A stretch of 44,237 nt of DNA from Criibacterium bergeronii (GTDB lineage Bacteria; Bacillota; Clostridia; Peptostreptococcales; Filifactoraceae): contig NZ_MBEW02000014.1 of assembly GCF_001693775.2 (NCBI RefSeq), forward strand, positions 1-44,237, in the 5' to 3' direction. The position numbers and the translations under genes were made by a program. Shown here piece by piece: positions 1 through 8,860 of the stretch (its first letter is position 1; each line of letters starts with the position of its first letter). Under the pieces are notes generated by a model. It saw nothing but the letters and a program-made list of their open reading frames with translations. It made no database searches and was not told the DNA's origin.

Positions 1-1173
1 CCGGATAATATTACTTTGACAAAAGTAGACAAAATTGATGATACCGTCATAAAACAGTATGATTATATAATAGTAAAAACTTCGCCTGAAAAATTGATGA
101 ATATCACTAAAAATATAAAGCTTATAAAAGGCTCTTTAGAAAATTTAATAGTCGTACTCAGTGAGCAGACTTTTGACAATACAGATATTGCCTTTGATAC
201 AGTGTGGCAGGAAAATATGTCTGACAAGAGGCTCAAATACAGCTTTGAAAAATTAGTAAAAGACATTGAAAAAGATAAAAACTATGATGACATACAAGAA
301 GTGCTAGGCAAAATGATGAACACCACTAAAGATTTGATATGGGTCAAAGATTGCAAAGGTGCACATAAAATCTTTAACGAACCTTTTTTAGAGGCTTTGC
401 CAAGAGCCAGTGATGGTCACAAAAAGACAAGAGAAGAATGCACCGACAGAGGGCATCTATTCCTATGGGAGCTAAGTAAAGAAGATTATTCAGAAGGGGA
501 GTATATCTGCATGGAGTCAGAAGTTGACGTGATAAATGCTAACAAAACCCTAACCTTTGATGAAACACTTCTTGTAGGTGAAGGCGACCTTAGAAATCTA
601 TTTACGATGAAATCTCCTTTGCATGATAAAAAAGGAAATATAATTGGTACAGTAGGTGTGGCAAAAGATGTTACCCAAGAGTTAAGATACAAAGACTTGC
701 TTGAAAGGCAGGCAAATGTCGACCATTTGACTGAGCTATACAACAGGAGATATATGTACCAGTACATTGAAACGCTTAAAGACAATCCATTTGTAGTTAT
801 ATATATGGACATTGACAATTTTAAGTATGTAAATGACGAATACGGTCACGGCAAAGGTGATGCTGTACTAATCTTGACAGCCGATACAATTAAAGCTTCA
901 TTTTCAGATTGTGTAGTTTGCCGTATCGGAGGAGATGAGTTTATAGCTATAGCATCAAATATGAATGACGAGCTACGCAAAAGCATAGACGGTTTTCCAA
1001 GAAAAATGAAAAAAATCTACAACAAAGACCCATATCTACAACAACTAGGTATAAGCTTAGGCTATGCCATTAACAACCCGAATATAACAGATATAGAAAA
1101 CCTATTTGCTGAGGCAGATAAAATGATGTATTTGGAAAAAAGACTGCACAAAGCTCTCGGAGAAAAAATCTAG
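1..1173 (+). CDS. PAS-GGDEF diguanylate cyclase, 5' end outside the window
   Basis: The reading frame is open from base 1, so the true start lies upstream; a TTG at 16 is only the first start-like codon inside the window. The last third is a GGDEF domain with an intact GGDEF signature at about codons 310-314 and the metal-binding aspartate in a YMDIDNFK segment. It would make cyclic di-GMP from two GTP. The middle part, with a WVKD start and a GNIIGTVGVAKDVT end, reads as a PAS sensory domain. The first ~95 codons resemble a receiver-like alpha/beta region but I could not assign them. There is no RxxD inhibitory site at the usual spot before GGDEF, so classical product inhibition through that site is not expected. 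The stop is TAG at 1171. The domain call is firm; the sensed signal is unknown. Confidence 0.85.
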   Translation, partial: PDNITLTKVDKIDDTVIKQYDYIIVKTSPEKLMNITKNIKLIKGSLENLIVVLSEQTFDNTDIAFDTVWQENMSDKRLKYSFEKLVKDIEKDKNYDDIQEVLGKMMNTTKDLIWVKDCKGAHKIFNEPFLEALPRASDGHKKTREECTDRGHLFLWELSKEDYSEGEYICMESEVDVINANKTLTFDETLLVGEGDLRNLFTMKSPLHDKKGNIIGTVGVAKDVTQELRYKDLLERQANVDHLTELYNRRYMYQYIETLKDNPFVVIYMDIDNFKYVNDEYGHGKGDAVLILTADTIKASFSDCVVCRIGGDEFIAIASNMNDELRKSIDGFPRKMKKIYNKDPYLQQLGISLGYAINNPNITDIENLFAEADKMMYLEKRLHKALGEKI

Positions 1174-1537
1174 CAACCATAGTCTTGCAGTGGTGATTGA
1201 ATAGCTTAAAAAAGAAATAGCAGTTTCTTAATGCAAACAACATTTGAAATAGGTAGCAACTTTGTATAAGAAACATAAATCAGAAAAAATTGCCATACAT
1301 TAGCTAAATCAAAAAGTAAACGATGTTATCAGACTAATAGCTCCAAAATAAGTGGGACATATTCAATGCAAATATGTCTCACATAAGCATTACATATTTT
1401 TACAGATATTACCCAAATTAGTGAATTCAATAAATAATGATGATAAAAAATATAGTATTGTTCAAAAACGCTTTCATTTTGACAATTATAATGATAAAAT
1501 ACACTTATGTTATTATTAGCTAAAAGGGAGGAAAATT
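1174..1537. other. Intergenic stretch without a gene
   Basis: No reading frame with a ribosome binding site was found on either strand. The stretch is AT-rich and holds one imperfect hairpin at 1352-1382, listed separately. The last 60 bases carry the leader of the chemoreceptor gene. Confidence 0.5.
1352..1382. repeat. Imperfect inverted repeat (hairpin)
   Basis: GTGGGACATATT at 1352-1363 pairs with AATATGTCTCAC at 1371-1382 with one G-T type mismatch, around a 7-base loop. No T-run follows directly, so it is a poor intrinsic terminator. It could end the GGDEF transcript, stabilise RNA or be a protein site. Confidence 0.45.
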
Positions 1538-3496
1538 TTGAAAAGTATAGGACAAAAGTTGTTTATTTCATTTTTAATTTTCGCACTAGTGCCTGCAATT
1601 TTAATAGGTGGTATATCAGGGTGGACATATCTAAAGCAGTCGGAAAATAGTACCACTTCAAATAATATGAGATATGCGGACGCACTGGCAAGTGAAATAG
1701 ATTTGTTCATGAAAGAGTCATCAGGACAAATGAAAGGACTTACAGGAATGCCGGCATTTAAAAATATGCAGGCTAAAGATGTACTGGAGAGTATAATTTC
1801 ATTGCAAAAGGCTAACCCAAAGTGGGAATTAATAGTTGTAATGGATAATAAAGGCAATCAAATAGCCCGCACATCAGGCAAGCTTGCAAACAGGGCAGAC
1901 AGAGAGTACTTCAAAAAGGCAGTAGAGGGTAATGACTTTGTAACAGGTTCATATGTTTCAGTGTTTACAAATGCACCTACAGTAACATTTTCATCACCTA
2001 TAAAGAATGACTCAGGAGAAATAGTAGGCGTAATAGCAGGCGATTTGAGTGTGGGCTTTTTACAAAACATAGCTGACAAGGTGCAAACAGACGAAAATGG
2101 CATTAGCATCACAGATGAAAAAGGTACATATTTGGCAGACCAAAACAAGGACAACGTAAAAAATAGTGAAAGTAATGCACAGACAAAGCAAGGTAATGCA
2201 GCAATATCTAGCAAATCCAGCGGGTCGGTTATATCACAAGACTCTATGGGTATAAATAGCTACATATCATGGAGCATAGTGCCTAGTAATGGATGGATAG
2301 TCTATTCCAAGGCTACGGTATCATCTGTAAAAGACCCTATGTATAAATCTATGATACCGATAGCTGTATTGCTATTGCTATCTATTATTGCAGCTGCATT
2401 ATTAGGCAAGATAGTATCAACTAGCGTGACAAAACCAATAGAAAATTTGGCTAGGGCAAGTGAAGAGGTAGCAAATGGAGATTTGACTCAGACGATAGCA
2501 CAAGAGGGTACAATAGAAACAAAAAGATTGGCATCAGCATTTAATAGCATGATAGAGTCACTTAGAATGCTTATTAGCTCATCCAAACTAAATGCAAGTA
2601 CAGTAGCAAGTAACTCAGAACAATTGGCTGCATCAGCATCTGAGGTAGGCAAGTTATCTGAGAGTGTATCTCAAAATGTGCAAGACATAGCATTAAGTGC
2701 CAACAATCAAAAAGAAATAGCAGCTAAAACCTCATTAGTGACAGGACGTATGACAGAGGCTATACAAATATCAAGCATAGCAGTAGACAGCGTAAAAAAT
2801 GCAACGAAAACAGGACAAGAAAAAGCTGACGAAGGAGCAAAATCTATAGAGCACGCAGTGAGAGTGATGAAAGAAATGGAGCAAAGCTCAAAATCTACAT
2901 CTGAGGCTATGAATATACTAGGGGAAAAATCACGTCAAATAGGTCAGATAGTAGAGTCTATCACAGGCATAGCAGGACAAACCAATTTGTTGGCATTAAA
3001 TGCTGCAATAGAGGCAGCTAGAGCTGGTGAAAGTGGTAAGGGATTTGCGGTAGTAGCAGAAGAAGTAAGAAAATTGGCAGAACAAAGTGAAACTGCAGCA
3101 AATGAAATATCAAATATAATAAGAGTAATACAACAAGACACTGACAAAGCAATTAGCATGATGTCTGAGTCAACGCAAAAGGTCACAGAGGGAGCTCATG
3201 TGGTCATTAAAGCTGGGGATGCCTTTGAAGATATACTATCATCTGTAAATGAAATCGGAGCTGAAGTGAGTAAAATATCCGACTCTATGGATACACTGTC
3301 TAAATCAGGTAAAGAGGTAGACAATGCAATGGAGGACATATTAAAAGCAGCTAATGATGGAGCATACAGTACAGATGCAGTGGCTGGAGCATCTCAGCAA
3401 CAGCTTGCATCAATGCAGGAAATAGCGGCATCAGCAAATTCACTGGCAGATGTAGCACAAGAGCTAAAGGAAAGTGTAAATAAATTTATGTTTTAG
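1538..3496 (+). CDS. Methyl-accepting chemotaxis protein with extracellular Cache-type sensor
   Basis: The 652-residue chemoreceptor has the standard layout. A transmembrane helix lies at about 8-28, an extracellular double-Cache-like sensor at about 40-255 (segment [14 protein letters not shown] and the downstream GDLSVGF), a second helix at about 266-288, a HAMP domain at about 290-342, and a long coiled-coil signalling domain to the end. The conserved hairpin tip, with [16 protein letters not shown], falls near 478-500 and would bind CheW and CheA. The start is TTG at 1538, set by AGGGAGG at 1524-1530; no ATG further in has a comparable site. It stands alone between intergenic regions, so its ligand cannot be read from context. 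Cache domains of this kind often bind amino or carboxylic acids, but that is family knowledge only. Confidence 0.93.
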   Translation: MKSIGQKLFISFLIFALVPAILIGGISGWTYLKQSENSTTSNNMRYADALASEIDLFMKESSGQMKGLTGMPAFKNMQAKDVLESIISLQKANPKWELIVVMDNKGNQIARTSGKLANRADREYFKKAVEGNDFVTGSYVSVFTNAPTVTFSSPIKNDSGEIVGVIAGDLSVGFLQNIADKVQTDENGISITDEKGTYLADQNKDNVKNSESNAQTKQGNAAISSKSSGSVISQDSMGINSYISWSIVPSNGWIVYSKATVSSVKDPMYKSMIPIAVLLLLSIIAAALLGKIVSTSVTKPIENLARASEEVANGDLTQTIAQEGTIETKRLASAFNSMIESLRMLISSSKLNASTVASNSEQLAASASEVGKLSESVSQNVQDIALSANNQKEIAAKTSLVTGRMTEAIQISSIAVDSVKNATKTGQEKADEGAKSIEHAVRVMKEMEQSSKSTSEAMNILGEKSRQIGQIVESITGIAGQTNLLALNAAIEAARAGESGKGFAVVAEEVRKLAEQSETAANEISNIIRVIQQDTDKAISMMSESTQKVTEGAHVVIKAGDAFEDILSSVNEIGAEVSKISDSMDTLSKSGKEVDNAMEDILKAANDGAYSTDAVAGASQQQLASMQEIAASANSLADVAQELKESVNKFMF

Positions 3497-3646
3497 TAAA
3501 TACCTAATACATTAAACTTTCAACTTTGGCAATCTAATTCTAATATAGACAACTTCATTGATAGAAAATTTTAATAAAAGTGAAATATCATAAAAATGGG
3601 TTATAAATGTTAACACTATACTTTTAACCTATTAAAAGTCAAAAGT

Positions 3647-3681
3647 CCTTTACACAAAATAAACGTGTAAAGGTCTTTTTT
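3647..3681 (+). terminator. Intrinsic terminator after the chemoreceptor gene
   Basis: CCTTTACAC at 3647-3655 pairs with GTGTAAAGG at 3665-3673 around a 9-base loop, followed by a T-rich run to 3681. It lies about 150 bases after the chemoreceptor stop and would isolate it from the glycosylase gene. Confidence 0.75.
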
Positions 3682-3771
3682 CAAAGTCTAAGTAGACTTA
3701 TTATGTAAGTCTTGCTTGAGATAGTGCAACAAAATTATTGTTTGACATGGGATAAAAATTAGGAGTAAAAA

Positions 3772-4290
3772 TTGAACCAAAAGAAAGATTTGTGCCAAAC
3801 TATAGTACATCCCCTACAACCACTATATGATAAAAATTCCAAAATATTAATTTTGGGTTCATTTCCATCAGTAAAGACAAGAGAGTATGGATTTTTTTAT
3901 GGACATGGGCAAAATAGATTTTGGAAAATAATGGAACAACTTTTTGACGTTAAGCTCAGTAAAGACATAGAAGAAAGAAAAAAATTTCTTTTAGAAAATA
4001 ATATAGCACTGTATGACACTATTTATAAATGCGATATCATAGGCTCTAGCGATGCCAGTATAAAAAATGTTGTACCATCGGATTTATCGCCTATATTTGA
4101 TACAGCAAATATCAGTGAAATTTTTTGCAACGGAGCTACGTCATATAAATATTTCAATAAATACCATATAAAAAAATTAAATAGAGGGGCAATAAAACTT
4201 CCCTCAACCAGTCCGGCAAATGCAAAATATAAATTGGAGGATTTGTTGGAAGAATGGAGAGTAATAACTCAACCAAGTAGGAAAAAATAA
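3772..4290 (+). CDS. DNA-deoxyinosine glycosylase (hypoxanthine-DNA glycosylase, uracil-DNA glycosylase superfamily)
   Basis: The protein has 172 residues, the normal size for this single-domain family. It starts at TTG 3772 after AGGAG at 3761-3765. Near the N-terminus it has GSFPS (29-33), a YGHGQNRFW block (43-51) and, near the C-terminus, LPSTSPAN; these match motif 1 and the SxSP motif 2 of the UDG superfamily clade known as hypoxanthine-DNA glycosylases (family 6). Such enzymes cut the N-glycosidic bond of deaminated bases, mainly hypoxanthine from adenine, and start base excision repair. The gene is alone and followed by a terminator. Family membership is well supported; the exact base preference within the superfamily is inferred. 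Confidence 0.83.
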   Translation: MNQKKDLCQTIVHPLQPLYDKNSKILILGSFPSVKTREYGFFYGHGQNRFWKIMEQLFDVKLSKDIEERKKFLLENNIALYDTIYKCDIIGSSDASIKNVVPSDLSPIFDTANISEIFCNGATSYKYFNKYHIKKLNRGAIKLPSTSPANAKYKLEDLLEEWRVITQPSRKK

Positions 4291-4381
4291 TAGCTTGCAA
4301 TTAATTTTGTATATGATAAGATATATATGTAGAAATATTAAATAATATCTCTACTCCCTTTCTGCAAGAGACAAAGACAGC

Positions 4382-4410
4382 AAAACCACCTATTGATAGT
4401 AGGTGGTTTT
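4382..4410 (+). terminator. Intrinsic terminator after the glycosylase gene
   Basis: AAAACCACCTA (4382-4392) pairs perfectly with TAGGTGGTTTT (4400-4410) around a 7-base loop. The right arm ends in T residues. As the A-run on the left arm is symmetric, it could also act on the other strand. Confidence 0.8.
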
Positions 4411-4424
4411 AAATTATGAAAAGT

Positions 4425-4467
4425 AAAAGTTGTAAAATAAAATGTGACACTTTATTTTACAACTTTT
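4425..4467. repeat. 17-bp perfect inverted repeat
   Basis: AAAAGTTGTAAAATAAA at 4425-4441 is exactly complementary to TTTATTTTACAACTTTT at 4451-4467 with a 9-base spacer. It sits only 14 bases beyond the terminator at 4382-4410. It may be a second terminator, a transcript-end stabiliser or the trace of a mobile element end; the sequence alone does not decide. Confidence 0.65.
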
Positions 4468-4542
4468 ATTTTCCATGAAACCTTATATCCTAGCATTTGT
4501 CATATATCAGCCAGTGGCAAATAAACTTAGCTATTTTCAATT

Positions 4543-4574
4543 ATTGCCGGAGAATTAAGTGGCAATAGCTCTCC
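4543..4574 (+). other. Interleaved complementary segments in the MATE upstream region
   Basis: ATTGCC (4543-4548) can pair with GGCAAT (4561-4566), and GGAGA (4549-4553) with TCTCC (4570-4574). The two pairings cross each other. With no base between the first two arms a true pseudoknot would be strained, so two mutually exclusive hairpins are more likely. It may be chance. Confidence 0.25.
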
Positions 4575-4825
4575 ATCTAACTTTTCATGTTAAATTGGGA
4601 ATAATGCAATAGTGATTTTTTAATTTAGCAATTTTGGGCAAATCTGGATTTTGCCTAGTGCTTTATATTTTTTTTATAATATGATAAAATATATTTAATT
4701 CATCTATTATCTATTTGATAAGTTAGTTTTTGTCTTAAAATTTATCTAAAGGGTAATTTTTGAATTGTTTTTTTGCTGTATTATTGAGATGAAAATTTTA
4801 ATTTTATATAGATTGGAGTAAAATT

Positions 4826-6193
4826 TTGGAGGCTGAGAAACGGCAATATATAAAGATGACTACAACTCCGGTGCCAAGATTGATTGTTGTATTAGCAATT
4901 CCGACAATTATCAGTATGTTGGTTACTAATATATATAATACGGGCGATACTTTTTTTGTAAGTAAGCTAGGGACATCTGCATCAGGTGCTATTGGTATAG
5001 TTTTTGCTATTATGGCATTTTATCAGGCTGTGGGATTTATGTGCGGTCAGGGTGCAGGCAGTTTTGTATCAAGGTTTTTAGGAGCAAAAAAGATTGATGA
5101 TGCTAAGGCTTACGCATCGACTGGTGCATTAGGAGCTATTATATTAAGTCTAATTATTACTGTGTTAGGCTTTCTTTTTATGAACCCGTTTTTAAGGCTA
5201 CTTGGTGCAACGGAAACTATTTTGCCATTTGCTCGTGAATATGCTTTTTGGGTATTGATTGCAGGTCCTTTTTTATCGGTTAGCTGTGTTTTAAACAATA
5301 TTTTAAGATATGAGGGTAAAGCGTTTTATGCTATGATTGCTCTTACCGCCGGAGGGATATTAAATCTTGCTGGTGACCCGATTTTAATTTTCGGCTTAGA
5401 TATGGGTGTGAGCGGTGCAGGAATTGCAACTGCGTTTTCGCAGATGGTTAGCTGTGGTATTTTATATTTTATGTTTATGTCCGGCAAAACTACCAGCAAA
5501 ATAGATTTAAGCAGAGCAAAATATGAATATTTTATCAAGGTGACTTCCGCCGGTTTTCCTTCGTTAATAAGGCAATGTCTTGCAGCTACTACAACTATAT
5601 TGTTAAATATGCAGGCTAAGCCATACGGTGACTCGGCAATAGCTGCGATGAGTGTTGTAGGAAGAATTGGATTTTTAATAGCATCTGTAGCTGTTGGACT
5701 TGGGCAAGGGCTACAACCGGTGGCAGCTTTTAACTATGGTGCAAAAAAATATGGCAGGGTCAAAAAGGCTTGGGCAGTTTCAACTATTATAGGTACAGTT
5801 TTTTTATCAGGCTTTGCTTTATATTGTCTATTTAATAGCGAAACTATAATTTCTTGGTTTAGAAATGATGAGAAAATGATTGAAATCGGTGCGGCTGCTT
5901 TAAGATGGACAGCTCTTTCTTGTCTTGCAAGTCCTTTTGCGGTTAGTAGTGCGATGTTACTTCAAAGTACCGGTAAGAGCAAAGAGGCAAGTTTTTTGGC
6001 TTTGTTAAAAAATGGTATCCTTTTTGTACCGTTGATATTAATTTTACCAAATTATATAGGTATAAGTGGAGTAGAGATGGCTCAGCCTTTAGCAGATATT
6101 TTGACAGCTGTAATAACTATACCTTTGGTCGTAGATTACCTCAGAAGATTAATGGCTGCTGAGAAAATAGAAAATGCTAAGGAGATAAATTAA
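4826..6193 (+). CDS. MATE family multidrug/cation exporter
   Basis: This 455-residue integral membrane protein has about twelve hydrophobic segments in two similar halves, which is the MATE fold. Diagnostic stretches are PTIISMLVTNIYNTGDTFFV near the N-terminus, GQGAGSFVSRFLGA at about 72-85 and GLGQGLQPVAAFNYGAKKYG in the second half. MATE proteins exchange cationic drugs or metabolites for Na+ or H+ across the cytoplasmic membrane; the MepA-like group is common in Firmicutes. The start is TTG at 4826 with TTGGAG at 4813-4818. The ABC importer genes begin 112 bases after its stop and could share a transcript, but a strong new ribosome binding site there and the different function leave this open. 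The substrate is unknown. Confidence 0.92.
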   Translation: MEAEKRQYIKMTTTPVPRLIVVLAIPTIISMLVTNIYNTGDTFFVSKLGTSASGAIGIVFAIMAFYQAVGFMCGQGAGSFVSRFLGAKKIDDAKAYASTGALGAIILSLIITVLGFLFMNPFLRLLGATETILPFAREYAFWVLIAGPFLSVSCVLNNILRYEGKAFYAMIALTAGGILNLAGDPILIFGLDMGVSGAGIATAFSQMVSCGILYFMFMSGKTTSKIDLSRAKYEYFIKVTSAGFPSLIRQCLAATTTILLNMQAKPYGDSAIAAMSVVGRIGFLIASVAVGLGQGLQPVAAFNYGAKKYGRVKKAWAVSTIIGTVFLSGFALYCLFNSETIISWFRNDEKMIEIGAAALRWTALSCLASPFAVSSAMLLQSTGKSKEASFLALLKNGILFVPLILILPNYIGISGVEMAQPLADILTAVITIPLVVDYLRRLMAAEKIENAKEIN

Positions 6194-6305
6194 TTTTTAA
6201 TGATATTTTTTTCAATTTTTAAGTGGTAAAAAACGCTAATATGGTATATTATAGACAAGGCTATAATTGTTTTTTCTTGGGAGGTGATAATTTATAGACA
6301 TTGTA

Positions 6306-7010
6306 GTGGAAAAATTGAATTTGTTGGAAAATGTGTCACTCAACTTTGATGAGATAAGAGTTTTCGATAATTTTTCTTTATCAGTTCCTAAAGAAAAAAT
6401 TACCTGCATATTAGGACCGTCAGGCTGTGGAAAAACAAGTATATTAAATATGCTTGCCGGGTTATTAAATCCGGCAGCAGGCAAGGTTAATGTCGGAAAA
6501 GAAAAAATAGGCTACATTTTTCAAGAGGATAGGTTACTTCCTTGGGAGACTGTATACGACAATATCAGGCTGGTAAGAGATGAAGAAAATTGTGATGAAA
6601 TATTACAAATATTATATTCTTTGGAAATGCTTGACTTTAAAGATAAATATCCAAGTCAGCTCAGCGGTGGAATGTTAAAAAGAGTATCCCTAGCTAGGGG
6701 ATTTTATTTTGAGCCTTCTCTAATGCTAATGGATGAGCCTTTTAAGTCATTGGACTACGATCTGAGACTTGAGCAGGTAAAATATTTGACAAAATTTTGG
6801 AGAAAAAATAAGAACACTATTATTTTTGTGACCCATGACATTGATGAGGCTGTGCTGCTAGGGCATAACATAGTGATATTATCAGGTAGAATAACCAAAA
6901 TCATTGATACATATAGCCTTAACTCAGAGCTGGAGCAAAGAAAGCTGTATGATGATGAGCATATAAAGCTTAGGAATAAAATCATAAAAATAATTGAACA
7001 AAATCATTGA
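6306..7010 (+). CDS. ABC transporter ATP-binding protein, NitT/TauT type
   Basis: The 234-residue ATPase has all the expected motifs: Walker A GPSGCGKT (about 38-45), a Q-loop FQEDRLLPW typical of the TauB/SsuB group, signature LSGGM, Walker B LMLMDEP and the H-loop THD. It would energise the permease encoded two genes on. The start is uncertain. GTG at 6306 is the first standard start codon after an in-frame TAA at 6288, yet the very good GGGAGGTGAT site at 6279-6288 lies unusually far upstream of it. A rarer start such as ATT at 6300 or ATA at 6294 would fit the spacing better. The next gene follows after 23 bases. The group serves nitrate, taurine, sulfonates, thiamine precursors and others, so the substrate stays open. 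Confidence 0.88.
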   Translation: MEKLNLLENVSLNFDEIRVFDNFSLSVPKEKITCILGPSGCGKTSILNMLAGLLNPAAGKVNVGKEKIGYIFQEDRLLPWETVYDNIRLVRDEENCDEILQILYSLEMLDFKDKYPSQLSGGMLKRVSLARGFYFEPSLMLMDEPFKSLDYDLRLEQVKYLTKFWRKNKNTIIFVTHDIDEAVLLGHNIVILSGRITKIIDTYSLNSELEQRKLYDDEHIKLRNKIIKIIEQNH

Positions 7011-7033
7011 TTAACTTTTTAAGGGAGACAAAA

Positions 7034-8068
7034 ATGAAAAAAATTTTAAGTTTAATGTTTGCACTAATGCTTGTTTTAGCAGGGTGCGGTGCACAAGGTA
7101 CTACAAGCACTGATAAAAAAGGTGAGTTTGCTAACCCGGAACATACAAAAGACGAACCACAAGTAGTAGAAAAAGAGCAAACCCCTGTTAGTTTTAAGGT
7201 AATAGCACCTGCTGGTATGCCGGCACTTAGCATGGTAAGGTTGTTTGTAGACAAGCCGGAAATAAAAAATGCCACTATTTCTTATGAAACAGTGGACTCA
7301 GCTGATGTGTTAGCAGCATCACTTATAAAGCATGAGGCAGATGTGGCAATAGTGCCAACTAATCTAGCGGCTACACTTTATGCAAAGGGTGCTGGCTACA
7401 AGGTAGCAGGCTCAAGTGTATGGGGAATATTATATATTGCGTCAACAGAAGATATAAAGTCACTTGAAGATTTAAAGGGTAAAACAATAAGCCTTTGGGG
7501 AAAAGGACTTACTCCTGATGCAATGCTCAGATTTGTACTTACAGAAAATGGCATTGACCCTGAAAAAGATGTAAAATTAGAATATTTTTCAACAGTAGAG
7601 GAATTAGCCACAAACTATTTAGCTGGTAAAAGTACAGTCAGCATGATACCACAACCCGTACTTACAAATGTACTTATGAAGAGTGAAAAATCTAAAGTGG
7701 CCATAAATCTTCAAGACGAATGGAAAAAAATAACAAAGCTTGACAAATATCCTCAAACTTCATTAATAATCAGTGACAAGCTTGCAGCATCAAATCCTGT
7801 AGTAGTTAGAGACTTCCTTTATGCTTATGATGACGCAGTTGACTGGGTAAACCAAAATCCGGCAGAGGCAGGAAAATATTATGAGTCACTAGGCATAGGC
7901 TTAAAAGCACCAATAATCGAAAAGGCTATCCCTCAGTCAAACTTAGATTTTGTATTTGTAAATGATGACAAGGACTCAATCAATAAATATCTAGAGGTAT
8001 TATATAAATTTAATCCAAAATTAACTGGTGAAAAAGAGATTGACGATGGATTATATTCTAAAATATAA
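7034..8068 (+). CDS. Lipoprotein substrate-binding protein of a NitT/TauT-type ABC importer
   Basis: The ATG at 7034 is preceded by AAGGGAG at 7021-7027 and gives a clean lipoprotein signal: a KK start, a hydrophobic stretch and the lipobox LAGC near residues 16-19. An earlier in-frame TTG at 7007 has no such support. The mature protein of about 325 residues has the SsuA/THI5-like periplasmic-binding fold, with segments such as ADVAIVPTNLAATLY, SLEDLKGKTISLWGKG and FVNDDKDSINKYLEVLY. It would be anchored to the outer face of the membrane and hand its ligand to the permease. No riboswitch was recognised upstream, so thiamine or a similar cofactor precursor is only one option. Its end overlaps the permease start by 23 bases. 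Confidence 0.87.
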   Translation: MKKILSLMFALMLVLAGCGAQGTTSTDKKGEFANPEHTKDEPQVVEKEQTPVSFKVIAPAGMPALSMVRLFVDKPEIKNATISYETVDSADVLAASLIKHEADVAIVPTNLAATLYAKGAGYKVAGSSVWGILYIASTEDIKSLEDLKGKTISLWGKGLTPDAMLRFVLTENGIDPEKDVKLEYFSTVEELATNYLAGKSTVSMIPQPVLTNVLMKSEKSKVAINLQDEWKKITKLDKYPQTSLIISDKLAASNPVVVRDFLYAYDDAVDWVNQNPAEAGKYYESLGIGLKAPIIEKAIPQSNLDFVFVNDDKDSINKYLEVLYKFNPKLTGEKEIDDGLYSKI

Positions 8069-8804
8069 ATATTATAGAATAATTTCTATATCAGTATTAA
8101 TAATATTTTGGACAATTGTTTCCGAAACAGTGAATAATTCTATTGCTATTCCCACACCATTAGAGACGTCAAATTCTCTAATAGATATAATTATTTCTGA
8201 GGTATTTTTATCGCAAGTTTTAAACTCAATTGTAAGAATTTTAATCAGCTTTTTAATTTCTTTATCACTAGGACTTGTTTTAGGCATCTTGTCAGGCTCT
8301 TTTAGTGCAATTAATAATTTGCTCAGTCCGGTAATATTGATTTTAAGAGCCATACCATCTATGGCGGTCATACTGCTATCGCTAATTTGGCTTAGCAGAG
8401 AATTTGCACCTATACTTGTTGGAGTATTGGTTATTTTCCCGTTAATTTACAGTGCAGTTGTAGATGGGATACTAAATGTTGACAAAAAGCTGATTGAAAT
8501 GGTAAATATATATAAATTTAGTAATAAAAAAAAGCTATTTCATTTATATTTGCCGTGGGTTCGTTCATCACTGGTTTCGGTTTGTGCAGCAGCAATCAGC
8601 CTTAATGTAAAGGTCACTATTGCGGCAGAGGTGCTTAGCCAGCCACAATACTCAATAGGCAGCGGATTTCAGATGGAAAGAGTAGCACTAAATACAGCCG
8701 GCATATTGGCATGGGCGATAGTGGCTATAGTTTTAGCCGGAATTTTGGAAAAAATAGTGAAAATATTGTTTTATAGAGCAGGGAAAAATCAATTAGTCAG
8801 ATAA
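8046..8804 (+). CDS. ABC transporter permease, NitT/TauT type
   Basis: This is a 252-residue membrane protein with about six hydrophobic segments. A cytoplasmic EAA-like loop lies around EMVNIYKFSNKKKLFHLYLP, which contacts the ATPase; the downstream GSGFQMERVALNTAGILAW block is typical of SsuC/TauC-type permeases. ATG at 8046 is preferred over an upstream GTG at 8028 because it gives the usual short cytoplasmic N-terminus; the ribosome binding site is weak, and translation is probably coupled to the overlapping lipoprotein gene. The operon ends in a strong terminator at once after the stop. Confidence 0.87.
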   Translation: MDYILKYKYYRIISISVLIIFWTIVSETVNNSIAIPTPLETSNSLIDIIISEVFLSQVLNSIVRILISFLISLSLGLVLGILSGSFSAINNLLSPVILILRAIPSMAVILLSLIWLSREFAPILVGVLVIFPLIYSAVVDGILNVDKKLIEMVNIYKFSNKKKLFHLYLPWVRSSLVSVCAAAISLNVKVTIAAEVLSQPQYSIGSGFQMERVALNTAGILAWAIVAIVLAGILEKIVKILFYRAGKNQLVR

Positions 8805-8807
8805 TAT

Positions 8808-8850
8808 AAAACACCTTTTATTTATGTAGTTATAAATAAAAGGTGTTTTT
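8808..8850. terminator. Bidirectional terminator between convergent genes
   Basis: An 18-bp perfect stem (left arm 8808-8825, right arm 8832-8849) with a 6-base loop has T-runs on both strands. It lies between the permease stop and the stop of the helicase fusion, and would end both transcripts. Confidence 0.88.
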
Positions 8851-8860
8851 GCATTAAAAA

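Larger units (their letters stand above)
4291..4825. other. Intergenic stretch with strong hairpins, no gene seen
   Basis: No plausible coding region was found here on either strand. It contains a terminator at 4382-4410, a 17-bp perfect inverted repeat at 4425-4467, and an interleaved pair of complementary segments at 4543-4574, each listed separately. The last 120 bases are the leader of the MATE gene, in which I could not pick a convincing promoter. Confidence 0.5.

Noticed and set aside
6194-6305. Thiamine or other riboswitch before the ABC importer
   Set aside because: The 112-base gap is too short and shows no conserved riboswitch core; the importer's substrate cannot be assigned this way.
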